Part shown: one piece after another, positions 16,237 to 23,700 of the stretch
Layout: every line of letters begins with the position of its first letter
Position numbering within the stretch: the first letter of the stretch is position 1
DNA from: Xanthomonas sp.
GTDB taxonomy: Bacteria; Pseudomonadota; Gammaproteobacteria; Xanthomonadales; SZUA-5
Length of the DNA: 35,781 nucleotides
Direction: 5' to 3'
Assembly: GCA_020693165.1 (NCBI GenBank)
Contig: JAIMJQ010000005.1
Location: 1-35,781, forward strand
The notes under the pieces: model-generated
The model's input: the letters and a program-made list of their open reading frames with translations, nothing else
Told to the model about the DNA's origin: nothing
Databases searched by the model: none
Made by a program: the position numbers and the translations under genes

Positions 16237-16254
16237 GTCCAGACAAGTCTGGAC
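16237..16254. repeat. Inverted copy of the 18-bp palindrome
   Basis: The opposite orientation (AA centre) is followed by CCACCA, as at 1-25. It closes the array and lies 26 bp after its last unit. Confidence 0.9.
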
Positions 16255-16285
16255 CCACCATAAGCTCGCAATCTGCGAGTCTTTG

Positions 16286-16342
16286 CCACGCACCATGCAC
16301 CACGCACCACGCACCACGCACCACGCACCATGCACCATGCGC
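16286..16342. repeat. Heptanucleotide array CACCACG/CACCATG
   Basis: About eight 7-bp units alternate between CACGCAC and CATGCAC phases. In reverse complement the units read GCRTGGT, matching the style of the GCAYGGA units at 15998-16026, so the two arrays form an inverted pair around the palindrome array. Confidence 0.8.
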
Positions 16343-16357
16343 CGACTCCCGGCCCAC

Positions 16358-16636
16358 TCAATCCCCGAATTCCTGCTCCAGGTAGCGGCGGATTTCCGAC
16401 TCGATCGCGCCCTTGATCGGCAGCAGCAGCCAGCTGATGTCGGCGTGCACCGAGACCGAATCGATCTCCACCGCAATCTCGCCCTCGACGCCGGTGCGCG
16501 AGAACTCGAGCGTGTTGCGGTTCCACTGCGCTTCGATCTCGAACTTCTCACGGATGTGCCGGGCGACCTTGTCGACCGCCTTCTTCGCCTTGGCGACGCC
16601 AAGGGAGTGCTTGCGATGCATGCGAATGGTGGCCAT
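16358..16636 (-). CDS. Polyhydroxyalkanoic acid system family protein (PHA_gran_rgn)
   Basis: At 92 aa this matches the small PHA-granule-region family: it starts MATIRMHRKHSLGVAKAKKAVDKVARHIREKF and continues through beta strands (LEFSRTGVEGEIAVEIDSVSVHADISWLLLPIKG) to an acidic end. The role is unknown in detail; members occur with phasins and PHA synthase genes. The ribosome site AAAGGAGGG is near-perfect and 7 bp from the ATG, suggesting high expression. It is divergent from the cupredoxin operon. Together with the two phasins it strengthens the case for storage granules in this organism. Confidence 0.85.
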   Translation of the reverse strand: MATIRMHRKHSLGVAKAKKAVDKVARHIREKFEIEAQWNRNTLEFSRTGVEGEIAVEIDSVSVHADISWLLLPIKGAIESEIRRYLEQEFGD

Positions 16637-16708
16637 ATCGAGCCCTCCTTTGCCCGGTGTCGTCCGTAGTTGATTATGATCAAGTCCCGGTCATGTGGGG
16701 AGCGGTCC

Positions 16709-17548
16709 GTGCGCATCTGTCTTGCCTTGTGGTTGCTGGGTGCCGCAGCAATGGCCTGGGCGCAGTCTGGCGAGCGCGAAGCGCCTGCCCTGGTTGTACC
16801 CGCGCCAGTGCCGGCAGCCGCGACGCCGGCGATGACGGTGCCAACGCCTGCAACTGCGCTGCCGACCGCGGCCGGGCAATCTCCAGCACCCGCACCAGCA
16901 AAGCCAGCACCCGCACCAGCACCAACAAGCCTTGCAGTGATCCGCGGGCAGCTCAGCCTGAGCAGCGCTGGACGTCCGCTGCGCAGCGAAGAGGCGGTCG
17001 ACGCCGTCGTTTACTTCCGTCCGGCCACTCCGGTTGCCGTCGAGGTGCCCGATGCGCCGTTCGTGATCGCCACCGAACGCAAGACCTTCGTGCCGCGCGT
17101 GCTGGCGATTCCGGTGGGCGCCAGCGTGCGCTTTCCGAACAACGACCCGATCCTGCACAACGTGTTCTCGACCGCCAGGGAGGCGCAGTTCGACCTCGGG
17201 CTGTACGGTCGCAGCGAAGGCGAGGCCTACCGCTTCACGCAGGCGGGCGTCATTCGTGTCTACTGCAACGTGCACCACGCGATGACCGCCCATGTGCTGG
17301 TAATGGACACGCCGTTCTTTGCAAAGCCCGATGCCCAGGGTCGCTTTCGCCTGGTTGGCGTGCCGGCCGGGCCGGGCGAGCTTTACGTCTGGCATGAGCG
17401 CTCGCAACTCTGGCGCCAGGCGATCGACGCCGGTGCCGACGCCGACGCCGACATCAAGATTGCGCTCGAACTCAGCAAACGCCGCATCCCACCGCATCTG
17501 AACAAGAGCGGCCAGCCGTATCGAAGGACCCGTCCCGATGAGTACTGA
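16709..17548 (+). CDS. Periplasmic cupredoxin-like (methylamine-utilisation-type) protein
   Basis: This 279-aa exported protein has a signal peptide (MRICLALWLLGAAAMAWAQ), then a Pro/Ala-rich linker (about 25-73). A plastocyanin-like domain follows, with a plausible type-1 copper site: His150 (PILHNVFS) and Cys186, His189 and Met192 in CNVHHAM. The GTG at 16709 is preferred because it has a GGGGAG site at 6 bp and puts the signal at the N-terminus; ATG 16676 would add 11 polar residues. Its last 11 bp overlap the sensor-kinase start, so the two are tightly coupled. It may carry electrons or sense copper/redox state for the kinase, but this is inference from position only. Confidence 0.85.
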   Translation: MRICLALWLLGAAAMAWAQSGEREAPALVVPAPVPAAATPAMTVPTPATALPTAAGQSPAPAPAKPAPAPAPTSLAVIRGQLSLSSAGRPLRSEEAVDAVVYFRPATPVAVEVPDAPFVIATERKTFVPRVLAIPVGASVRFPNNDPILHNVFSTAREAQFDLGLYGRSEGEAYRFTQAGVIRVYCNVHHAMTAHVLVMDTPFFAKPDAQGRFRLVGVPAGPGELYVWHERSQLWRQAIDAGADADADIKIALELSKRRIPPHLNKSGQPYRRTRPDEY

Positions 17549-20330
17549 ACGTGGATTTCGGCTACCGCTGGCGCTGCGCATTTTCCTGGCGACGGCGGTG
17601 CTGGTGGCGGTTGCGGTCGCGCTGGCGGCGTTCTTCACCATCCAGCAGGGTCAGCGCGCGGGGGCCGAGGCGGTTGAGCACAGCCTCAAGGCCGCCGATG
17701 CCGCGCAGACACGGCTGGAAGAGCTGTCATTCGAGAAGCTCGACATCATCGCGCGCACGATCACCAACGATGCCGATTTCGTGCGCTACGTCGCCACCGC
17801 AACCGACAGTGGCCAGGGCCTCGGCGAGCCAGTGTCGTCGTCGGTGACCGAGCCGGATCCGCTCGATACTGCGATCGACGCTGCATCGCCGGCTGGCGGT
17901 GAGCCCGGCGTGGCCGATGTTGCGGCGGCGCAAGCGGTTGCGGATACAGCCTCGGTCAAGGATCTGATCGATCAGAAGATCCAGACTTACGGCGTTGACT
18001 TCGGCATGGTGCTGGACGCCGACGGCCGCGTGGTCGCGCGCTCCGACGAGCGCGAGGCGTTTCAGGACGACTTCTCCGACGATGCGATGTTCGCGACCAT
18101 GGTCAGCGACATGGCGGGTGTCACCGGATATTGGCGCGACGGCGTCAACCTCTACCAGGCGTCGGCGCAGCCGATGGCGATGCAGGACGAGCTGGTCGGC
18201 TTTCTGGTCGTTGGCGAGCCGGTCGACGCCGGCATCGTCAAGCAAGTGCGTGCAGTGAGCGGCGGCGAAGTCGCCTACTGGATGCTCGATGGCGACAGCC
18301 TCCGGTTGATCGCGACCTCGGTCGACGAGGAGTCCTCGGCGTTGCTGAGGACATCGGTCGCGAGCATGGAAGCGATGGTGAAGGAGCGCCTCGCCGAGGG
18401 CGCAGGGCTGGAGCGGATCGACATTGCGCTCGGCGGCCGCAAGATGGCGGCCAGCCTGGCGCCGTTGTTCGGACAACCCGGCGACGCCATCGGCGGCGTG
18501 TTGACGATGACTTCGGTGGACGCCGCCATGGCGCCGTTTCAGGCCATTCAGAACTCGGTGCTGCTCGGCGGGCTGGTCGCCCTGGTGCTGGCGCTGGCGG
18601 TGTCGTGGTGGCTGGCCCGACGCGTATTGCGTCCGGTCGCAGAGTTGGCGGAGGCGGCCGAGCAGGCGGCCGGCGGCAACTATCACCAGCAGCTCGGCAT
18701 CGAAGGCAACGACGAGGTTGGCCGTCTCGGTCGCGCCTTCGATTCGTTGCTCAGCGACCTGCGCGAGCAGAAGGACATTGAGGGCTATGTCGGGCACCTG
18801 ACCCGTTTTTTGCCCGATCCGGGTTCCGAAGCGCCGACCACGGTTTCACGTCCGCCGCCGAAGCCGGTCACACGCCGCGAGTGCGCCTTGCTTGGCCTGG
18901 AATTGCGCCGTTTCCTGAGGGCACCGCCGCACGGCGAAGAGGCGATCACCTTGACCGCGCTCGGGCAGCTGATCGAGGAGGCCAGCGCCCGCGCGCTGGC
19001 CGCCGGCGGCGAACTGCTGGAACAGGAGGGGCCGCGGCTGCTGTTCGGATTCGGCGGCGAGGCCTCGGTGGAGCGCGCACTGGCGACCGTCGGCGTCTGG
19101 TGGGACGGCCGCATCGGCGCAGTCGACAATGGCGCCGCTGCAGCGCTGGCACTCGGCGAGATCGTGCACGGATCATTGCCGGCACGCCCCGAGTCCAGTG
19201 CGACCATCGGATTGCCGGTGTTGCAGGTGGAGCGCCTGCTGGCGGAAACGCCGATCGGCCAGCTGCTGATGTCGCCGATGGTCGGCGAGAAGTTGAAGGC
19301 GAGCGGTCAGACCGCGCTGCTGAAGGTGGCGAATGGCCAGAGCAGCGGCAAGCGCTTCCTGACCATGGACAAGTCCGGGCTGGCGACGATCACGCGCCAG
19401 GTGCCGGGACTTTCGCAGTCGACGCTGGTGATGGGTTCCGACAGCAACCTCACGCAGGCCGCCGTCGCCGCACCGCGAACCGCTGGCGACAATGCCTCGA
19501 CGCGACTGGCGCTCGGCATGCGCTTCGCCGGACGCTACGAAATCCTCGCGATCCTCGGAGCTGGCGGCATGGGCATGGTCTACAAGGCGCGCGACGCCGA
19601 CCTGTCCGACGTGGTCGCGCTGAAAATGCTGCGCCCGGGCATGGTGGTGGACGCCGAGCAACTCGACCGGCTCAAGGTCGAGCTCAAGCTCGCGCGCAAG
19701 ATCACCCATCCGAATGTGCTGCGCACCTACGATTTCGGCGACTTCCAGGGCGTGCCCTACATTTCGATGGAGTACGTGCGCGGCGTCACCCTGCGCTACC
19801 TGCTGCAGCAGGCCGGCCGACTGCCGTTCTCGGCGGCGCTGCGCATCGCCCGGCAGTTGTGCATGGGTCTTGATGCCGCCCACCAGATGGGCGTGATCCA
19901 TCGCGATATCAAGCCGGAAAACCTGATCATCGAACAGAGCGGAAATGCCAAGTTGATGGACTTTGGCATCGCGCGCTCGGCGAGCCGCTCGGATACCGGC
20001 CATACGCAACCCGGCACCTTCCTCGGTACGCCCAACTACGCTTCGCCCGAGCAACTGTCGGGCATGGATCTCGACACGCGTTCGGATATCTATTCGACCG
20101 GCGTGATGTTGTGCGAGATGTTCTGCGGCAAACTGCCCTTCAGTGGCGGCAACACCATGGAATTGTATGTCGCCCATCTGCAGCAGCCGCCGATCAAGCC
20201 GTCGCTGTTGTGGCCGGACATCCCGCGCGCACTGGAAGAGGTAATTCTCAAGTGTCTGGAGAAAAAGCCCGCGGATCGCTACGCTTCCGCGGCCGATTTG
20301 CTGGTGGCGCTGTCGGGTCTGCGGGCCTGA
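17538..20330 (+). CDS. Transmembrane sensor Ser/Thr kinase with HAMP and cyclase-like domain
   Basis: This 930-aa protein has TM1 (about 13-33), a periplasmic sensor region (about 34-338, Cache-like, with GMVLDADGRVVARSD), TM2 (about 341-361) and a HAMP linker (about 360-412). Next comes a region (about 445-610) that looks like a degenerate class III nucleotidyl-cyclase fold lacking the metal aspartates, then a Hanks-type kinase domain (about 667-925). Kinase hallmarks are GAGGMGMVY, Lys696, HRDIKPEN (Asp790) and DFG (808-810), all intact. It should phosphorylate Ser/Thr in the cytoplasm in response to a periplasmic signal. It is coupled to the upstream cupredoxin and followed at 14 bp by a porin and then an FHA protein, a likely phospho-target. 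The cyclase assignment is tentative. Confidence 0.9.
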   Translation: MSTERGFRLPLALRIFLATAVLVAVAVALAAFFTIQQGQRAGAEAVEHSLKAADAAQTRLEELSFEKLDIIARTITNDADFVRYVATATDSGQGLGEPVSSSVTEPDPLDTAIDAASPAGGEPGVADVAAAQAVADTASVKDLIDQKIQTYGVDFGMVLDADGRVVARSDEREAFQDDFSDDAMFATMVSDMAGVTGYWRDGVNLYQASAQPMAMQDELVGFLVVGEPVDAGIVKQVRAVSGGEVAYWMLDGDSLRLIATSVDEESSALLRTSVASMEAMVKERLAEGAGLERIDIALGGRKMAASLAPLFGQPGDAIGGVLTMTSVDAAMAPFQAIQNSVLLGGLVALVLALAVSWWLARRVLRPVAELAEAAEQAAGGNYHQQLGIEGNDEVGRLGRAFDSLLSDLREQKDIEGYVGHLTRFLPDPGSEAPTTVSRPPPKPVTRRECALLGLELRRFLRAPPHGEEAITLTALGQLIEEASARALAAGGELLEQEGPRLLFGFGGEASVERALATVGVWWDGRIGAVDNGAAAALALGEIVHGSLPARPESSATIGLPVLQVERLLAETPIGQLLMSPMVGEKLKASGQTALLKVANGQSSGKRFLTMDKSGLATITRQVPGLSQSTLVMGSDSNLTQAAVAAPRTAGDNASTRLALGMRFAGRYEILAILGAGGMGMVYKARDADLSDVVALKMLRPGMVVDAEQLDRLKVELKLARKITHPNVLRTYDFGDFQGVPYISMEYVRGVTLRYLLQQAGRLPFSAALRIARQLCMGLDAAHQMGVIHRDIKPENLIIEQSGNAKLMDFGIARSASRSDTGHTQPGTFLGTPNYASPEQLSGMDLDTRSDIYSTGVMLCEMFCGKLPFSGGNTMELYVAHLQQPPIKPSLLWPDIPRALEEVILKCLEKKPADRYASAADLLVALSGLRA

Positions 20331-20344
20331 AAGGGAGTTGTGGC

Positions 20345-21439
20345 GTGAGTTGGTTACGGACATGGGTAAGGCTCGTCCTGGCTGCCGCCGGTATCGCTTC
20401 GACCGTGGCGGCGCACGCCCAGGATGCGGCCGAGGACGCCGGCGTCGATACCCGCATGGCGATCGACGGGTACGGCGACTTGCGTCTGCGCGGGGAGTAC
20501 ACCGGCGATATTCCCAACCGGCCCGACGACATCGAGCGCGTGCTTTCGTCCGTGCGCGCCGGCGCCCGCGTCGCCACCGAATCCGGCTGGGAGTTCGCCG
20601 CCGCGGTGAAGCTCGGTATCGGCAGCGACGACAACGACGACACTCGCCGCAACCTCGACAACGAGGAGTCCGATGGCATCGGCTTCGACGAGTGGTACGC
20701 CGCCTACAGCTTCAGCGACCGCGCGCTGTTCCGCCTCGGCAAGGGGCGCATGCCGCTGCTGCTGTCGCCCATGGTCTGGGACCGCGACCTGCGGCCGGTC
20801 GGCGCCAGTGTCGAATACAGCCGCGAAATGCGCGATTTCGATGCGTTTTACCTGACCGCCGGCTACTTCGCCGGCGATCATCTGTACGGCGACGAGTCGC
20901 GTATCGGCGCGCTGCAAATCGGCTACGGCTGGATGGAGGGCGCCGAGACCGGCTTCAGTGCGTTTCTCAGCTATCTCGATTTCGACGATCTCGACGTGCT
21001 TGCGCGCGAGGGCCTCGGGCGCACCAACCGCCGTGTCGGCAGCCAGTTCGTCAGCGACTACCAGTTGCTCGACCTGCAACTGGTCGGACGCACGCAGGCG
21101 TTCGCCGCGCCATTGGTGGCGCGCCTTGATCTGGTCAGGAATCTTGGTGCCGACGATCTGCGCGACGGCGCCCGCTTCAGTCTGGTCTGGGGCAACGCCG
21201 ACGAACTCGGCGGTTGGGAGCTCGGCTATTCGATCCAGCGCATCCAGCGCGACGCCGTGCTCGCCGCTTTCAACGAGGACGACTGGTGGTTCCACAGTTT
21301 CGCGCGCGGTTACATGCCGTGGGTCGCCTACGGCATCAGCGAGCACTGGGCGATCCAGGCCAGTGCTTTCCTCGAGCGTCGCGACGGAATCGACGAGTAC
21401 ACCGATCGATACCTGCTCGACGTGCGCTCGCGCTGGTAG
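20345..21439 (+). CDS. Putative outer-membrane porin
   Basis: The 364-aa protein begins with a signal peptide (SWLRTWVRLVLAAAGIASTVAAHAQ). About sixteen alternating amphipathic strands follow (for example GYGDLRLRGEYTGD, WEFAAAVKLGIGSD, SVEYSREMRDFDAFYLTAGYF), ending in a C-terminal aromatic (DVRSRW), as expected for a beta-barrel inserted by BAM. The acidic loop at about residues 98-114 may bind cations. The GTG at 20345 has a GGGAG site and starts at the signal; an upstream in-frame ATG at 20111 lies inside the kinase gene. It is probably co-transcribed with the cupredoxin and the kinase. The solute is unknown. Confidence 0.8.
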   Translation: MSWLRTWVRLVLAAAGIASTVAAHAQDAAEDAGVDTRMAIDGYGDLRLRGEYTGDIPNRPDDIERVLSSVRAGARVATESGWEFAAAVKLGIGSDDNDDTRRNLDNEESDGIGFDEWYAAYSFSDRALFRLGKGRMPLLLSPMVWDRDLRPVGASVEYSREMRDFDAFYLTAGYFAGDHLYGDESRIGALQIGYGWMEGAETGFSAFLSYLDFDDLDVLAREGLGRTNRRVGSQFVSDYQLLDLQLVGRTQAFAAPLVARLDLVRNLGADDLRDGARFSLVWGNADELGGWELGYSIQRIQRDAVLAAFNEDDWWFHSFARGYMPWVAYGISEHWAIQASAFLERRDGIDEYTDRYLLDVRSRW

Positions 21440-21478
21440 TCTTGCGCACACACCCCGCCGGAGCTCCGAACGCTCTCG

Positions 21479-22327
21479 ATGAAGATCAGTTTTCCCGGAG
21501 GCGAAAGACAGGACTTCCTGGCGGAGGACGGGGTCGTGCGCGTGGGCGCAGCGCCGGAGAACGATATTGTGCTCGCGGCCGCCAAGCAGGTGCAGCCGCA
21601 GCACCTCGAACTGCAGCTCGATCGCCGCCGCGGCATCACGCTGACGGTCAGCGATCCCGCCGCTGTGGTCCATGTCAATGGGCGCCCGGTACGCGAAAAG
21701 GCGATCCTGCGCGTCGGCGACATGGTCGGTGTCGGCAGCGTGCGCCTGGTGATCAGGCCGGATACCGACCGCACCGAGAAGCCGCCCAAGGCGGCGCCGG
21801 AGAATGAAACCCGCCAGCGGTTCACGCCGCCGCGGGTGATCCTGCGCGGCGTCTCCGGCAGCTATTTCGGCAAGGTCATCCCGCTGCGCTCCAAGACCAT
21901 CATCGGACGCGGCAGCGATTGCGACCTGGTGCTCAACGAATCCGAGATGAGCCGTCGCCACGCGTTGATCGAGAACACGCCGGAGGGCTTGTTCCTGCGC
22001 GACCTCGGCTCGGCCAACGGAACTTTCGTCAACGGCAGTTCGGTGCGCGACACCGTGCTGAAGCCGGGCGACCAGATCGCATTCGACCAGAATCGCTTCA
22101 TGATCGAAGCGCCGGGCTACCTGATCAATGCGCCCGGCGATGAGCAGGTACACACTGGCTTCATCACCCAGGTGCAGCGTCCGTTCGTGGTGCCGCCCGC
22201 GGCGAAGCCGGCGGCGCCGCCGGAGGGCGAGAACAGTGCCGTCGACTGGATCATCATGACCGCTGCCGTCGTCACGCTGCTGGCGCTGGCGGTGCTGGTG
22301 TACCTGGAGTTCGGCCGCGTCGGCTGA
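21479..22327 (+). CDS. Double-FHA protein with C-terminal membrane anchor
   Basis: This 282-aa protein has an N-terminal FHA-like domain (about 1-95) that is degenerate (RVGAAPENDI in place of GR-S). A canonical FHA domain (about 118-212) follows, with GRGSDCDL, SRRH and NGTFVNG for phosphothreonine recognition. After a Pro/Ala linker comes a single C-terminal hydrophobic helix (about 256-276), so it is tail-anchored with both FHA domains in the cytoplasm. FHA domains bind pThr peptides, and the two Ser/Thr kinases nearby are natural partners. It is the last gene of the cupredoxin–kinase–porin unit and converges on the degenerate GGDEF gene. Confidence 0.9.
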   Translation: MKISFPGGERQDFLAEDGVVRVGAAPENDIVLAAAKQVQPQHLELQLDRRRGITLTVSDPAAVVHVNGRPVREKAILRVGDMVGVGSVRLVIRPDTDRTEKPPKAAPENETRQRFTPPRVILRGVSGSYFGKVIPLRSKTIIGRGSDCDLVLNESEMSRRHALIENTPEGLFLRDLGSANGTFVNGSSVRDTVLKPGDQIAFDQNRFMIEAPGYLINAPGDEQVHTGFITQVQRPFVVPPAAKPAAPPEGENSAVDWIIMTAAVVTLLALAVLVYLEFGRVG

Positions 22328-22411
22328 ATTCGCTTTTCCGCCGCAGTCGCGGCCGCCGATGACGGAGCGCTTGCCTGCTGGTTCAGGCCATTGCCAGCGA
22401 TTCGACGAACG

Positions 22412-22906
22412 TCAGGCTGCCGCGTCGACGACGATCTGTCCGTGACCGCTTTCCAGCCGCGCCAGCAGCATCGCCCGATGGGCGCGGCGCAGCGGATGTT
22501 CGCCCTCCAGTTGCGCGCCGCTGGCGGTGGCGACGCCGATGTGCGCGCCGCGCGATGCTTTCGCCTGGCCGCGCGTGGCCGGCACCTGCAGTGCGCTGAG
22601 GATGCGAACCGCCATCCGCCGCGCGGCGTGCGGTCCTTCGATGAACTCGGCGACGATCATGCAGACATCGTCGTTCAGCGGCGCCACCAGGTCGTTGCGG
22701 CGCGCACAGCGGCGCACGCGTTCGGCAAGTTGGCCCGCCGCCGGACCGCCGTCCCACTCCGGATTGACGGCCGCTTCGCCGCGCAGGTCGGCGAGGTCCA
22801 CGCACAGTACTGACAGCGTCCCGGCGTGACTGCGCGCGCGAGCGATTGCCGAATCGAACTGCGCCCTGAGCGCCTCGTGTTGCGCCAATGCCCTGACCGG
22901 GTCCAT
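22412..22906 (-). CDS. Degenerate GGDEF-domain protein, I-site retained
   Basis: This 164-aa protein keeps the GGDEF-domain framework (LSVLCVDLADLRG from about 31; RRCARRNDLVAPLNDDVCMIVAEF; HIGVATA). The catalytic GGDEF is replaced by NDDVC (78-82), so it cannot be an active cyclase. The RxxD inhibitory-site motif is kept as RRND (69-72) at the correct five-residue distance, which would allow c-di-GMP binding as in receptor-type degenerate GGDEF proteins. The ATG at 22906 (MDPVRALAQHEAL) was chosen because sequence before it (back to 23053) is arginine-rich and overlaps the divergent gene. The receptor role is inference. Confidence 0.65.
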   Translation of the reverse strand: MDPVRALAQHEALRAQFDSAIARARSHAGTLSVLCVDLADLRGEAAVNPEWDGGPAAGQLAERVRRCARRNDLVAPLNDDVCMIVAEFIEGPHAARRMAVRILSALQVPATRGQAKASRGAHIGVATASGAQLEGEHPLRRAHRAMLLARLESGHGQIVVDAAA

Positions 22907-23001
22907 GGGCTCGAAAATTGGCAAGTTTGCTCCCCACCGCAGCTGGCGCGACAACGTGCATGCGCGAAGGGGCAGGAGGATAGCAATCCGACGCGCACTA
23001 T

Positions 23002-23537
23002 ATGGACAGCGATCCCGAAGTGGCCGGCGGCGCCGATCCACGCTGGAAGCCATGGAACCCGCAGCATCTCGCCGCCGCCGAGGCGCGCGCCAAGGGCCCG
23101 AGCCCCGGTGTTCGCGACGCCACCCGGCACGCCTATCTGCTCAGCCTGCGCGGCGACCGCGCGGGCGCGCAGGCGGGTCTGGCGGCGGCCAAGCAGCGCT
23201 ACCCCGATTCCGTCGGCGTGCATTGGTCAGAAGGTTGGATCCGCCGCAACCTGCTCGATTTCGAGGGCGCGCTGGTGGCCTGGCAGCAGGTGGCCCAACG
23301 CGCTTACGCGCCCGAGCTCGCCAGCGCCGATGGCGCGCGCGACCGCTTCCAGCATTGGCGTCCGACCGAAAAGAAGCTGCTGGAAGAGGTGATCGGGCTG
23401 GCCTATCCGCTGGATACGCGCAACTGGCTCCACCCGATGCCGCGCGCAAGGCCGAGATCGACCGAAGCATCGCGCAGCGCATGGCGGAAATGCGCGCGGA
23501 AGCGGCGAAAGCGCAGAGCCAGCAACCGGCGGAATGA
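23002..23537 (+). pseudogene. Small TPR-like gene with probable frameshift near 23433
   Basis: The first frame encodes about 143 residues (DSDPEVAGGADPRWKPW … GWIRRNLLDFEGALVAWQQVAQ … EEVIGLAYPLDTRNWLHP) with two TPR-like helix pairs. At CACCCG (23431-23436) the original frame turns arginine-rich and runs without a stop into the next gene. In the frame at 23433 the sequence continues naturally as PDAARKAEIDRSIAQRMAEMRAEAAKAQ and stops at 23537. One missing C (CCCC to CCC) explains both. The intact product would be about 178 aa. It could be a genuine lesion or a sequencing error; the smooth codon use on both sides suggests a recent change. Confidence 0.65.
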
Positions 23538-23544
23538 CCCAAGG

Positions 23545-23580
23545 GTACCCGGTGCGCGCGCCAGCGGGTTCACCGGGTAC
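23545..23580. repeat. REP-like hairpin
   Basis: A perfect 10-bp stem, GTACCCGGTG / CACCGGGTAC, encloses a loop containing CGCGCGCCAGCG. The left half resembles the GTAG REP at 28722 (CCCGGTG…CGCGCGCCAGCG), so this is probably a member that lost its head. It lies 8 bp after the frameshifted gene's stop. Confidence 0.6.
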
Positions 23581-23700
23581 CTGCGACCAGTCCGCGCCGG
23601 TCAATCGCATTGTGATGATCGGGCCGGCGAAGGCTCGCCGCATGGCCTGGTGTCCTTGCGTGATAGAGTCCTGCGCATCGTATTTGCGGGGCTCACCGAT

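Larger units (their letters stand above)
15968..16357. other. 390-bp repeat-only intergenic region
   Basis: The whole gap between the unknown-function gene and the PHA-system gene consists of repeats. They are a heptamer/octamer array (15975-16026), a 46-bp palindrome array (16051-16212), an inverted palindrome copy (16237-16254) and a second heptamer array (16286-16342). No reading frame here looks real. Confidence 0.8.

Noticed and set aside
20354-22153. 599-codon open frame on the minus strand
   Set aside because: Antisense to the porin and FHA genes; composition is typical of a shadow frame.
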